DNA of 64,000 nucleotides from Piper betle (taxonomy: Eukaryota > Streptophyta > Magnoliopsida > Piperales > Piperaceae), in contig JAURVB010014516.1 in the NCBI GenBank assembly GCA_033002965.1, positions 1 through 64,000 of the forward strand, read 5' to 3'. The translations under genes and the position numbers were made by a program. The notes below the pieces were generated by a model. It had not been told where the DNA came from. It did no database searches and saw nothing but the letters and a program-made list of their open reading frames with translations. Below are positions 12,550 through 24,299 of this stretch, one piece after another. Position 1 is the first letter of the stretch. Each line of letters starts with the position of its first letter.

Positions 12550-13420
12550 CTCCAGCAGCTAACGACTACTTAATTTAAAATTGTACAGCTCAATATTGTT
12601 TCCTACAATAAAGAACAAAGCTCCATAATTAAAATAACAGGCATAATCCTAGTTAACAGCCCAACATTAATTAGCAAAATTCCCAATTATGCATCTAAAC
12701 TATCAATAAAAAATAGCTTCCAAGTTCCAATTGCTACAAATTGTCATCATTCACAAGTTCATAAACACTAAACATGACAACAAAAAGAGTAATCAGTGTC
12801 AATCTCTCTCCCATCGAGCACTACAGTGATTCACAGAAAACACCAATCTTCAACCGCAAAAGACGAACCTTTTTATGATTTCATCCCGTCTTCACCACCT
12901 TCTCAAAGCAATACACGACACAGACCGCCCCCAAGTTCCAGTATTTCACCTCGTCCAAGCTCAAACCCGAGCTAGCCCGCCCGATCAAACACCCAAGTTT
13001 GCATTTTTCCAACACAAAAACAACAAAAGCACCGCCAGACAACACCTAAAGCAGCATGCACACACCACCAATCCTCGCAATCCCAACCGACCAGGTTCAC
13101 AACTAAATAAAAAAAATTCAAATCACAAAGCCTGAATTGGGAGGGATCTTCACACCAACATGCATGACGCCCAACAAAAACGCCCAAATCTTTCCAAGCT
13201 CGAAGAAGCTCAGATCCTGAGTCTTGAAGACGACGCCAAACGCAGGCGTGAAGCGAAGACTCCCCCTCCCCCAAGCGCCGATACCGCCGCAAGAGAATGA
13301 GATCACCGAAACGAACAACGCCAATGCGACGAAGAGTGAAGCTCGGTCGGCGTTGAGTCGCCGGCGGCGGCGGTGGCCGGTGGTGGGGAAGAAGGTGTGG
13401 CGACGGCGCCGTTTAATTCA
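12550..13420 (-). promoter_or_regulatory. Probable leader exon, leader intron and promoter of the OSCA-like gene
   Basis: Upstream of the minus-strand ATG, an AT-rich stretch (12560 to about 13100) looks intronic. It is followed by a GC-rich block, 13200-13450, typical of a transcription start region. Overlapping open frames on both strands here are low-complexity shadows (Arg-rich) with no recognisable domain. The exact leader splice sites were not fixed. Confidence 0.4.
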
Positions 13421-13744
13421 ACGGCCGACCGCCGCCGTTGGTGGGCGGTTTGTTGTGTCCGTATGGTACGGGCGTTGTCCATGTGGTGTGTGGGTCCGGA
13501 TGTTGGTTGAAGCGTTTGACTTCTTTGTTTTTGTGGTGGATCGACTTGACCGGATTTGTGGTGTTGAGGGTTTGTTTATGTTTGATTAATTAATTAATTA
13601 ATGATAATTTGTTTATGAAATGGTGTCCACGTAAAAATTCAAATTCTGATATATTTAATTGACTTTCCCAAAAGACTTAACGTGTTAGAGCTCTCGTTAA
13701 ATATCAAGTCAAGTAAAATTCCCACAAGTTTTAACGTATTATTA

Positions 13745-14392
13745 CGAGGAAGGCTACGGTTGCCCCTTATCTAGACTATCTAATCACAAGGACAGTCTAA
13801 ATCTGTATATCTTAAAAAATCATCTCTCTTCCTCTTCCTCCCTAGCCGTCACTCACCGCTGCCTCCCCCTTGGCTGTTGCTCGCTACTGCCTCCTCCCTG
13901 GCCATCGCTTGCCGCCACCTCAGTCCTTATGATCAGACTGTCCGCTGTGCCCATGCCCTCACCCTCTTCGTCATGCCCCCGCCCCTCGCTTGCGCTACTG
14001 TGCCCCTCGCGACTACGCGCACACTGCGCCCATGCCCTGCGGGCATGGGCGCGGACATGGGCAGGGGACGGGGGCACAGAGAGGAGGAACAATAGCGGCG
14101 TGTCGGGCATGGGCATGGATGGGTGCGGGCGTAGTGCGGGCAGGGACACGAGCGGGGTCACGATGGGGCACGGGAATGTAGGCGGGTCTCGAGGGAGCGG
14201 CAGCGCTGGTAGGGTCACTAGACGGAGGCTACAACGAGAGATCGGTTGGGGAAGAGGCGGCGGCAAGCGACAGCCGGGAGGAAGCGGCAAGGGAGGATGA
14301 GGAGAGGAGATGATTTTTAAGATCTACATGGACGGTCCAAATTAGGATGACCGCAGGAATTTTATGAGGTTACCCTTAAGGTAGCGTAACCA
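13745..14392. mobile_element. GC-cored terminal-inverted-repeat element, Mutator-like family 2
   Basis: Imperfect inverted ends (ggctacggttgccccttat and the reverse complement of ttaaggtagcgtaacca) are flanked by tattatta on both sides (13737-13744 and 14393-14400; 8 of 9 bases match if extended). Subterminal inverted segments include cttaaaaaatcatctct and agatgatttttaag. The core 13850-14290 is about two-thirds G+C, unlike its surroundings. The subterminal motif ctaatcacaaggacagtcta aligns with ccgattataaggatggccca in the element at 22761, so the two belong to one family. Confidence 0.6.
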
Positions 14393-14400
14393 TATTATTA

Positions 14401-15837
14401 TTATCATAGTTTTGTGTAGTTACTTTTAATTATTCATTGTTAGTTGATAAATGATAATTAATTAAAGAATGATTTTTGTATCATCAATTTTTAAATATGA
14501 TCACTTATTTAAATCATATGACTGTAACTCTCATCACTTAATCATTTTTGAAATTTAGCGGTAGATATTAAAGTCAATTTACATAAACTTATCAACCACA
14601 ACCGATGCTAATTATTCTTTAATAATATTGCATATAATTACAAATTAATGGTTGACTAATCAAGAAATCCAATTTCAACCGTCTTAATAACTGAAATGAT
14701 AAAAAAATTTGGTCGGTCGATCGTTTAATATGTATTTACTGCACATTTCTTTAGACCAAAAAAAAGCTTTGGAAAAATAATATCGCATTTAATAGGAATA
14801 TGAATTAGTAATTATATATATCCAATTATTGGACTCGGCTTTGCTCGGACTCGGACTTTGTCGGACTAGTCTCTGGTATTCAGATTCGTCGTCTGTCCGG
14901 AATTTGGATACCAAGCACATGTATAACCACGAGTATCAATGTCAAGTAGGTGTCGACAAGAACTTGGACGTCAAATAAGTCCTATAAAATAAGTCTCCAA
15001 TCAAAATTTTATTTTTATTTAAAAAAAAGTGGTTGGCAAGCTCGAAAAGTTTTATTTTTTTATTTTTTATTTAAAAACATAGCTTGGAAAAGTCAAGTGT
15101 AGGCATGCAATCTGACTTTTAAGTGAGGACAATAAATGCTTTGAAAAAAAGAGGACAATAAAAATGGTCAATCAAAGATTGAATTAATAGTGAAGGGTAC
15201 AGAAAGAAATATGTTGCAATTGCAATAAATTGTTACGTATTATCATCATTTTCTTATAAAAAATATTCATATTATGGTAAATAATTTGTGTAAAATCCCA
15301 AAAATAATTAAGTAATTTTATTTGTGATTTTGGAAGGCTAAGAACAAATCTTAAATATTATTTAATTAAATTAATTTTTAGAAATCAATATAATTAGTTA
15401 TCAAATATTTTTCTTTGGTGTAATGGAGGTTGTCTTCGTATAAGTTTAAATTGTAATGGATTGAATTAAATAATGGAGTAATTTCAAATCTAATAATTTA
15501 ATATGAGTGCTAGCAATACCTTGTAGCGTAGTTATAGTAATAGGTACACAATTGCTTATACTTGATATTTAGTTAAATTAATTGGTATTAAATTATATGA
15601 GTAATGAAATTTATTCATAAATATTTAAGGTGGGTGTGGATAAATAACATTAGCCATTATTTTCTTGATGCACCAATTATTGTGGTTTTGGAAGATTGGT
15701 ATGCAGAGATCATCTCATTCATTATGCATTATCTTCCACTTAACTTAATCTTTGACATACAATTCCTTGTTCACCTTAGGGTTTGGGCATCTACTATTTG
15801 TCAATTATCCAGGTTTGTATAATAACTTAAAGTATTG
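14401..15837. other. AT-rich intergenic DNA
   Basis: No gene is seen. A short open frame at 15604-15822 matches nothing known. Around 15350-15375 the string cttaaatattatttaattaa recurs in the LTR-element interiors near 19700 and 45750, so part of this stretch is old element debris. Confidence 0.4.
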
Positions 15838-16995
15838 TGTAATGACCTGACCCGATGTACAAACTAATGAGCATAAGTTTATCTCTTTAAAAGTAGTTAA
15901 CTGGAGTTTAAGATATATAGTCAATTCCTCACTTATAAATAAAATTTAACCCCAATAGGTATTAGATGTGATAGTAAGTTGAGACAATTATCCTCTTGCT
16001 ATACACTTACCTTAGAAAACGTTGTCCTATAAAATTCCTAAGGACAATCCACCTACCTTAGAAAACTTTGTCCGTAAAATTCTCACAATCCACCTACCTT
16101 AGAAAACTTTGTCCTTAAAATTCCTACACTTATCCCATTGCTAGCCCCAACTCACGTATTTCTTTGACCCATTATCAGTAGTTTACCTAACATCCATAGT
16201 ACAACTCACCATCTAACACAGAAACCAAGTTACTCTGATACCATTTGTAATGACTCAGCCCAAAAGTGTAAATTAATGGGCTTAAATCATCTCTTCGAAA
16301 AGTGGTTATCCTAAGTTAAAGATCTATAATTTATTCTCACTAATAAACATGACCTTACTTCAATAGATATTAATGTGAGATTAATTTGAGAGATCTCGTA
16401 ATCCACCTACCTTAGAAAATTTTATCTTCAAAATTTTTACACTATGGCCCCTTGCTAATCCCAACCCACATCCTTCTCTGGCCTGTGATTAATAACTTTG
16501 CCGACCTCCTTAGTCCAACACATAATGTATGTAACAACCCAGCCCAAAGTGTAAATTAATGGGCTAAATCATCACTTTAAAAGTGGTTAACTAAAGTTAA
16601 CGATCTATAGTTCATTCTTATTTATATAGTCCATTCCCACTTATAATCAAAGTAAAAGTTTTACCCTGTAGGCATTATAGATATTAGATGTGAGACTAAA
16701 TTGAGGGATTTCATAATCCACCCACCTTAGAAAATTTTGTCCTCGAAATTCTTACACTTAGCCCGTTGTTAGCCCAGCTCACGACCTTCTTTGACCCATA
16801 ATTGGCAGCCTAACTAATGTCCATAGTCTAACCGACTATTTAACATTGAACCAGGAGGCTCTTTTACCATTTGTAATGACCCAGCCCAAAGTCGTTAATA
16901 CTAAGTTGGCTAAAGATTCATCCTTTTAAACAGGGTAAAAATGGATTTCAACCCTAATAGGTATTAAATGTGGAACTAAGCTGAGGGATCTCACA
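15838..16995 (-). mobile_element. Tandem array of short-LTR TRIM-like retroelement copies
   Basis: Four LTR-like units begin tgtaatgac or tgtaacaac at 15838, 16246, 16530 and 16872, and the last ends ctcaca at 16995. The units share agcccaaagtgtaaattaat, aaaagtggttaac and attgagggatctcaca-like tails; LTRs are about 125-185 bp. Between units lies ctctgatacca (for example 16233-16243), two bases before the next LTR. This is the reverse complement of a tRNA-Met primer binding site (tggtatcagag), so elements read on the minus strand. No gag or pol is present. LTR-internal-LTR-internal chains are typical of TRIM elements. Confidence 0.65.
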
Positions 16996-19933
16996 TCCTA
17001 TAACAATAAAACTAAGCGCCTTGTAAATTAATTTTTTATTAATTTATCAACATTATAAATAAACCCATGACGTAAAATTCTTTGAAAAAATGTCAATTAA
17101 ATTCATACGCAAAGAATTAGGTTATAAGTTCACATTCTAAATCCTGCCATAAAATAAAATATAAGATAACCAATGCTCTGAATCAATAAGACCTATAAAA
17201 CAAACTGAAATCTCAATGCCATGTACCATACAAATAGACCAAAAATATAATAACAACTAAAGCAAGAAAAATCAATAGTCTAACAACAAAGTCTTCTCAG
17301 CTGTTATGACTCTAACCCATCCATCCATGCTCACACCTGCGAAGACAATTCCCCATTAGTGATAAAAATACTAAGTCATATAATTACAAGAAACAAGTCA
17401 ATATATTCCATAATATCATTAGTTGAGTATTTTAGTGATTATGAGCCCATACTTAGCTCTAATTATGCTGGAAGGGGTGGCCGCCCCATCCAACTACAAT
17501 CTCATGTATGCATACACACGCTGCGTAACCCACAGCCTATAGTTACCTGTATTTGCCATTAACTTACCTTATAGGTATCACAAGTGTATAGTGAGTCGTC
17601 TTGCGTCATTGTGCTCTATCACCCCTTTTGACATGGGGGGCAGGTACTTTATCTTTCTAAAAATTTTAAGGGTGCAACCCTGTGTCAGACTGGGTTAATT
17701 CTTTGACCCCGGTTGCACTCGGTGCTTGGTGGTCAAATTTGGGCTTAGGCCGACCAGAGTTACTAAAAAGGAATATACAATATTTTAAGTAATTATACAG
17801 CCAAAAAATGTGATAAGGTACCTTAATCGCAACGAGAATTATAATCTGGGAGTCACAAATAGTTTATACGTTAACACGTATAATTCCTTAGTTTAATGCA
17901 AGAAATAATATGATATGCGACACTTAGCTATGCATAAAAAAAATAACAATAAAATATTTCCCACAACAATTAGCAATCATTTGGTTAATTACTTATAAGT
18001 GAACAATAATAATTTAATATTTAATTTATTGACACAAGGTAAATTTATACGGTCATACGAAATCATTAATCATTATCAGGAAAAATCAGAACATGCTAAC
18101 AACTATTTGGACTCGTAGGGATGTCAATATTTATCAACCCATAAATTAATAATTAATTATATATAATAGTGAACAACATATTAAAATGGGTAAACAAATG
18201 ATAATTCCTCAAATGATTAAAATACACTAATAGGTAAGTTATTTATATTCTAAATAATAAATTAATAATCTAGTTTATGCCACATCAACCATATAAAATA
18301 TTTAGAATTGTAAGCCACATGATAACTTATTAATTCTGGCCAAAAATAAATATAATTATATCTACTAATTTGCCCTAAGTAGTCATCATCAATTTATGCA
18401 TTTAATACAATTAATTTACCATTCTTATAGTAAAGAATAATTATAACTTGATAAATTAACACAAAACAAAACAAATGCCTTATTTATTTAATATTTTAAA
18501 ATTTGATACTCATATAATGGTTGTACAATTTATATATTATAATGAAGCCACTAATATCACAACAATTAATTTAAATTGTACATTGTATAAGACATTATAT
18601 ATAATCAATTATTATATTATTTTCAAATAAACTTCTTTTTTAATTTATAACATAAATACTTATCTACGTAGCCTAAAATAAACAAAAAAATATTAACTGG
18701 TTAATTAATATCAAACCTAGATTACACCAAACATGATTTTCTTCGTATAATGGACTAACAAGTACCATAATGTCATTTATCAACTTACTTAATTGGGCAT
18801 ACACCTAACATGATTTTCTCTCATATACAATCTAATTATAATATATAGATTAACCTAATGACCTAACTACTCATGCACGCAAAAAATATAAACCATACAA
18901 ACTAGTTTGTTGATTCATTTTGAATTTTTATCATACATGAAGATCTATAGTTCAACAAGCCAAAATGATGGCAAGTAATAATCAATTACATTATAATTAG
19001 ACATTAGCAATTTATCAAACACAAGTGTAATAAATGAAATGGGATTACCGGGCATGTAATAAATATTCAATATAATAAGAATATTAATTTACATGCAACA
19101 TGAAGCATGAATTAACACGAATAATACTTATCATAATACAAAATAGTAATAATATTAATATTAATTAATACGAATATGGAAATTAATCATATTATTAATA
19201 AACACTAAGCACGATGATTCATTTAATTCACATTGAACAAGAAAAATCAAAAGAAATAAAAAAAACAAAGAAATGTATGCATGAAGAGGGGAAAAAGAAA
19301 TAAGGAAAGAGAAAAGAAAAGATACCAAGCAAGAGAGAAAATAAAGGAGTAGATGAGGTTGATGCTAGAAGGAAGGGAGAAGAGAAGAAGAAGTGACGAC
19401 GAAAAAATGAAGACTCACACAAAAATGTATTAACATGCCTAATAACTCCATTATAATCTCCCACATATCCTCAAATGTTCAACCATCCTTATCTACTCAC
19501 AAGACCTAGTTTACCCAATCTAAACTCCATTACCTTAACCAAAATGGCTAGCCACACCGGTTAAACTTTAACCACACATATCACCCACTTGGTTGATCCG
19601 AAAGGATTAATAATTATTGTTCATTTATTTTTTTTATTCTTAGTTTTTCTAATAAGAATTAACTAAGCAAGATTTGGAAGACAATAATTTAATTAAATAA
19701 TATTTAAGACTCGTTCTAAGATTTACAAAATCTTAAATAAACTAACTTAGTTATTTACATAAACGAATTTGCTCTGATACCATCTGTAACTACCTAGCCC
19801 AAAGCATAAATTAATGGGCCTGAATCATCCCTTCAACGATAGTTAACCAAGTTAAAGATCATAAACACATCCTCACTAATAGATTAGATTTTACCCTGGT
19901 AGGTTTAGACGTAGGACTAACTTAACTTTTGGG
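16872..19933 (-). mobile_element. ~3-kb non-coding LTR element (copy A)
   Basis: On the minus strand the element runs from an LTR-like end beginning at 19785 on plus (tgtaactacctagccc), past a primer site gctctgatacca (19771-19782), through 2.8 kb of AT-rich interior, to the LTR at 16872-16995. The interior has no reverse transcriptase, integrase or gag. Its only long frame (19228-19464) comes from a Ser/Phe-rich pyrimidine tract. The interior is homologous to plus-strand sequence at 45690-47650. This fits a large non-autonomous LTR derivative that shares ends with the TRIM-like units. Confidence 0.6.
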
Positions 19934-20035
19934 ATGTTATATTTCACCCACCTTAAAGAAATTACATCCTAAGAATTTTTTTCTTGACATATCAACATTT
20001 ATCCAACAAAGTACTAGGTTTGCTCTGATACAATT

Positions 20036-20189
20036 TATAATGACCCGGCTCAAGGTGCAAACTAATAGGCCTACGTCATCTCTTCAAAAGTGGTTAACCG
20101 GAGTTGAAGATTTATAGCTTATTCTCATTTATAAACTGGATCTTACCTCATCAAGTATTAGATATAAGACTAAATTGAGGGATCTTACA
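20036..20189 (-). repeat. Solo TRIM-like LTR with adjacent primer-site relic
   Basis: tataatgacccggctcaagg to ttgagggatcttaca has the same sequence plan as the LTRs at 16246-16995. It is preceded by gctctgatacaatt, a one-base-degraded tRNA-Met primer site. It lies next to the LTR that starts at 19785, making another two-LTR chain. Confidence 0.6.
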
Positions 20190-20720
20190 TGTTGTATATT
20201 TTTATTTGGTAGCCCTGGTCAGCTTGAGCCGAGATTTGACTACTATATGTTGAGTGTAATTGGGATTAAGAAATTGACTCAGTTTGACATAGGGTTACAC
20301 CATTAAAATTATTTGAAAGGAAATACCTACCCTCAGGCCGAAAGGGGTGACAGGACACAATGGCGCAAGACGTCTTATTATGTATTTGTAATACCAAGAG
20401 GGTGAGCTAATGATAAATATCAGTAACTACATGCCATAGACCACATAACACATATGCACATGCATGAGATTGTAGCTAGATGGTGTGGTCACCTCTTTCG
20501 ACATAATTGGAGTGCAGCATAAGCTTATAATCATTAATAAACTTGATTAACAATATTGTAGAATAAATTGACTTGTTTTTTCCTATTATACAAATTAATG
20601 TTTTTATCACTAATATGAAATTACTTTTGCGGGTGCGAGTATAAACAGATGGGTTAAAATCAAAGATAGCCAGGAAACTCTTGTATTATACTCTTAATTT
20701 TTCTCTTATTTTAGTTATTA
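20190..20720 (+). repeat. Fragment of the 3-kb LTR element interior, opposite orientation to copy A
   Basis: Shared strings (ttaaaattatttgaaa, aatttaatgtttttatcacta-like, gagtat..ac.gatgggtta) align this stretch in the same orientation with 47180-47690, and in reverse with 17300-17770. It is a truncated third copy of the interior end. The following 20721-21129 is AT-rich with nothing recognisable. Confidence 0.5.
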
Positions 20721-21129
20721 TATTTTTGGCATGTTTGCATAATAGTGGCATTTCGGTTCGTTTCATGGTACTCCTATTGATGCAATAAAGAAGCAATTGA
20801 GGTGCTATTTTTGGGTGATTTATGCTATATACGTTGTCTTGAAGATTCAGAAATATGAACTTATATGGCTTGTATTGAACATTGATTTTATTGTTGACTT
20901 TTATTTCTATTTTATTATGATAGAAGTTAATTTGTCTCTACTCGGAGAAGCTATATGACCAATTCAAAATGATCCCATTTTTTTTAAGTTTTTGTTGAAT
21001 CGGTTTGATTCTTTATTTTTCCCTAGGGCCGAAAGAGAAGCCGATTCTAATTTATGTAATTATGGTTGTACCCAATATCATTTTCATAAATATGCCAATC
21101 ATACCTTGTAAGACATTTTTTCATTTAAT

Positions 21130-21910
21130 CACTAGAGAATTTTTCAAAAATTACCGTTTCAAGAGGTAAGAATAACTCTGCATAGTTTGAAAAATCAGAA
21201 TCAGAGGTTGAATCAGATTGGAATAGAGACGTTGAATCGGACCGATTCATCAAAAATCGGATAAGAATTGGTTCACTTGAATTTGTCAAAATTGGTGGGT
21301 TATTAATTATAAAATATGTCATTTGATGTTACGGTGTGTATTATATTTTATGATATATTTTTATATTTTTTGGATTTTTTAAAATTATTTAGAGTTAGTT
21401 ATTATTTTTTACTCGAGTTAGAGTCGAGTCAATTTTTAATTATAAGAATGCCACCGATTATTTCTTTACCCTCATTCTTTCTCCTCGACATGTCGCCCTC
21501 CTTCACCCCTGCCGGCGCCACTGTCAATCGTCCCTGTCATTGCCCAATCTGTCCCACCCTACCTCTCCTTACGGGTCCCACCCATTCCCCCCCCTCCACG
21601 CTGCCGGCCACACCTTGCCCCCCTTGCTCGCCAGTCCCGCCACAGTGCCCCCCTCCTTACGCCCCCTGCCCCACCACCCCCTTCTCGTTGACCCTTCCTA
21701 TCCCCTCTTGGCCCCACTCATCTCCCTCGCACCCCGCCTTGTCCCCCACTATCGTTGCCCCCATTGCTGCCCTCGCCACTCGCTTTTGCCACCCTATCCC
21801 CTGCTGTCATCCAAAATTAGCTTAAATTGGGCGATTCACATATTGGCTCAAATCGGGTGGAATCGGCTTATCCATGGACTGAATTTTTTTGAAAACTGAT
21901 ATTCTCACTT
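21130..21910. mobile_element. GC-cored inverted-repeat element, 'aatcgg' family (copy 1)
   Basis: Flanking arms rich in gttgaatcggaccgattcat (left) and tcaaatcgggtggaatcgg (right) bracket a C-rich core at 21480-21815. The left-arm string gttcacttgaat and the cggaccgattcat motif recur in the element at 33591-34336, so they are one family. Open frames through the core are proline-rich low-complexity translations, not genes. Limits are approximate and no target duplication was found. Confidence 0.5.
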
Positions 21911-22751
21911 TTTTGAATTGAAATCTTTCCGATCCGATTTAGATGGTCGGCTTATTTTTGCAACTATGTAACTATGTAGTAATTAATTTTCAAAAAAATT
22001 TGGGTTCATTTGTAATTCAATTCTTCAGTTTTCTGTCATGTTCAAAATATTTGTTTTTGTTTTTTCATATAATTTACTTCTTTATCATTAACATTGCTGA
22101 TTTTTTATTTATGAAAATTTTTTTATTCATTTTTTATATTCTTTTATCATTAGTTTATCTTTTATTATATATACGTCAACTTTTAGTTTTATTTCTTCCC
22201 GAAATTTTTTTTTTTGCATTGGATACTTCATGGAATTCTTTTCTCTTATTTATTAATGATTTTTTCCCTTACTAAAATTGTTGTATTTTATGTAAAATGG
22301 TAGTGAACTTTCAATGGGTCAAAGAAGGGTTTTAACTAAGAGTTATGATTGTGATCTATTAACTTAGACATGAGAAAAATTTTAAAGAAATATTAAAGAT
22401 ATAGTTGGAGAAAACAGGTAACAAATGATTGTTTATCGAAAGCTATTAAAACAATTGTTATATTATATTTTTTACAATAAATACTTTGTGATTTTTTTAT
22501 ATTTATTTATTTTTTGATGATATTCCACATTAAGATTGCTAATTTTTGTCACATAAATTGCTTAAAATTGGAATATTTCTTCTTATATTTTTTACACATG
22601 TTCGATGATAATAAAAAATAATTGATCTATATTTATTAGTTATTATAGTTTAGGTACTTGTAGAATATTTTAGGTTTATAGAACAGTTAACTTTAAATAA
22701 TTTTAAATATTTGATATCAAACATTGATAATTTAGAATTTATATTTAATAA
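21911..22751. other. AT-rich intergenic DNA
   Basis: T-rich sequence yields a Phe/Leu-rich open frame (21943-22275) that looks compositional. No motif, splice pattern or repeat end was recognised. Confidence 0.4.
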
Positions 22752-22760
22752 TTATAATAT

Positions 22761-23663
22761 GAGGGGCGCTGCCCTGCGCCAAGGCGGGGTAGCGCCCCTG
22801 CGCCAAAAATATGGGCCGTCCGATTATAAGGATGGCCCAGATTAATTAGGATTTTTAAAAAAAATTTAAATTTAAGGGTCGATACGGGCGCCAGATCGAG
22901 CACCTCATCCTTCCTCCGGCGCCGCCGCCGCCGTTGTCGCCCACTCCTTTCTTCGGCGCCGATGACGGCGGCGATGACGTCGGCGAGGGTTGGGCGGGGC
23001 GGTGGGAGGTGGCGGAGGGAGGCGACGAGAGGCGGGGGCCGAGCGGAGCGGGGCGAGCAGGGGCAGGGCGGAGGCGGGCTGTGGCTGGCGGGGCGAGGGG
23101 TGGGGGGAATGCGGGGCGGTGGGTGTGGGCGGAGCGGGGTGGCGAGGGGCAGGGTAGGCGGGGCCGGGGCCGGGGCAAGGCGGGCCGGGCGGATGGGGGG
23201 CTGGTGGGCGGAGGGTGAGGGCGAGAGGGCGGCCTACCCACGCCGCCCACCTCCACCGCCGCCTACCCACGCCGCCCTCCCCCTTCTCCTCCGCCCACCC
23301 ACGCCGCCCTCGCCCCGCCTCGCCCACCCCCCGCCCGGCCGGCCGCGGCCGAATCCAGCCGCCGCCCTCCCCCTTCTCCTCCGCCCACCCGCCGCCTCGC
23401 CCGGCCTCGCCCACCCCCGCCCGGCCGGCCACGGCCGGATCCCGGACGCCGCCCTCCCCCTTCTCCTCCGCCCACCCACGCCGCCCTCGCCCCGTCTCGC
23501 CCACCCCCCGCCCGGTCGGCCGCGGCCGATCCAGGCCGCCGGCGAAGGAGGGGGTGGAAAAAAATTTTTTTTATCAAATCTGGGCCGTTCGATCATAATC
23601 GAACGCCCGATTATCCTGGCACAGGTAAGGGTTTCCTGCCTCTGGCGCAGGAAACCTTTACCC
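22761..23663. mobile_element. Mutator-like element with very GC-rich, strand-asymmetric core
   Basis: A 9-bp direct repeat, ttataatat, flanks it exactly (22752-22760 and 23664-23672). Ends are imperfect inverted repeats (gaggggcgctgccctgcgcc against the reverse complement of ctctggcgcaggaaacc), with a second inverted pair around cgtccgattataaggatggc. The core is extremely GC-rich: 22930-23235 is G-rich and 23236-23540 C-rich on the plus strand, with a sharp switch. Long open frames in every reading frame are low-complexity Gly/Arg/Pro translations and are rejected as genes. The structure resembles Pack-MULEs, but no captured gene was identified. Confidence 0.75.
23236..23540. repeat. ~90-bp GC-rich tandem repeats in the element core
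   Basis: The string ccgccctcccccttctcctc followed by cgcccaccc, cctcgcccacccc and cgcccggccggcc..cggcc recurs about three times (near 23269, 23360 and 23450). Copies differ slightly in length. The repeats make up the C-rich half of the core. Confidence 0.7.
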
Positions 23664-23672
23664 TTATAATAT

Positions 23673-24299
23673 TGGCCACTTGCAAAAGTATAGCCGCGGA
23701 CATTACGCCGTTAGTAGAAAAGTCTTAATCGGATCCTTCCATTTATTTTTGAAATTGCCTATTTGAATTATTATTTGAAACTTTTCTTTTTTGTTGCTCC
23801 CGGGTGGGGTTGGGCACAAAGTCTATAATAATAATTTCTCAAAGTATGTTTGACCAAATTTAATTAATTAATTATTGTCGAATAAAAAATAAATTAAATA
23901 TGAATATTGCTTCGTCCGATTTGGTTGAATGATTGATCGAAAGACCGAAAAAAGTTGTAAATTAATTATATAAATGATATTTTAAAATTTTATTATCAAA
24001 TTATTATTGATAATTATTAAATTTAGTATATTAATTTTAATTTTATTTTTAATTGTAATTTTTTTATCCAAATAGATTTTTTAAAAATAATTTAAATTTT
24101 TATACTAAGTGAGACGAAGAAAAATGGAAAAAAAGATAATAATTATATAAACGAGACACACGAGAAAATTTAATATATATAATTAAAAAATAATTAGATA
24201 AAAATAAATTTTTATATCGACTTAATTTAAATAGTCCAAAAAAATTTGATCGCGGTTAAATGGACGACATGTGGTGCCTCGTCCGTCCGACCGGACCGA
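23673..24299. other. AT-rich upstream flank of the CDC123 gene
   Basis: Nothing codes here. Sequence becomes GC-rich from about 24270, with a tandem ccgaccgaccga-like stretch at 24285-24310. That probably marks the promoter and start region of the downstream gene. Confidence 0.4.

Noticed and set aside
13224..13589. 121-codon Arg-rich plus-strand frame
   Set aside because: It overlaps the GC-rich promoter and leader of the minus-strand OSCA-like gene and has no domain.
13853..14300. Open frames of 120-145 codons on both strands
   Set aside because: Same cause: the GC-rich core of a TIR element, lacking recognisable protein motifs.
15838..20189. Possible Cassandra (5S rRNA-bearing) LTRs
   Set aside because: No 5S-like promoter or gene sequence was seen in any LTR unit.
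21316..21899. Proline-rich 119- and 169-codon plus-strand frames
   Set aside because: C-rich element core with no conserved motif; the longer frame begins in AT-rich arm sequence.
22855..23669. Long overlapping open frames (94-235 codons) on both strands
   Set aside because: They are Gly/Arg/Pro low-complexity translations of a GC-rich transposon core. No frame has a domain or splice context, and high GC removes stops by chance.
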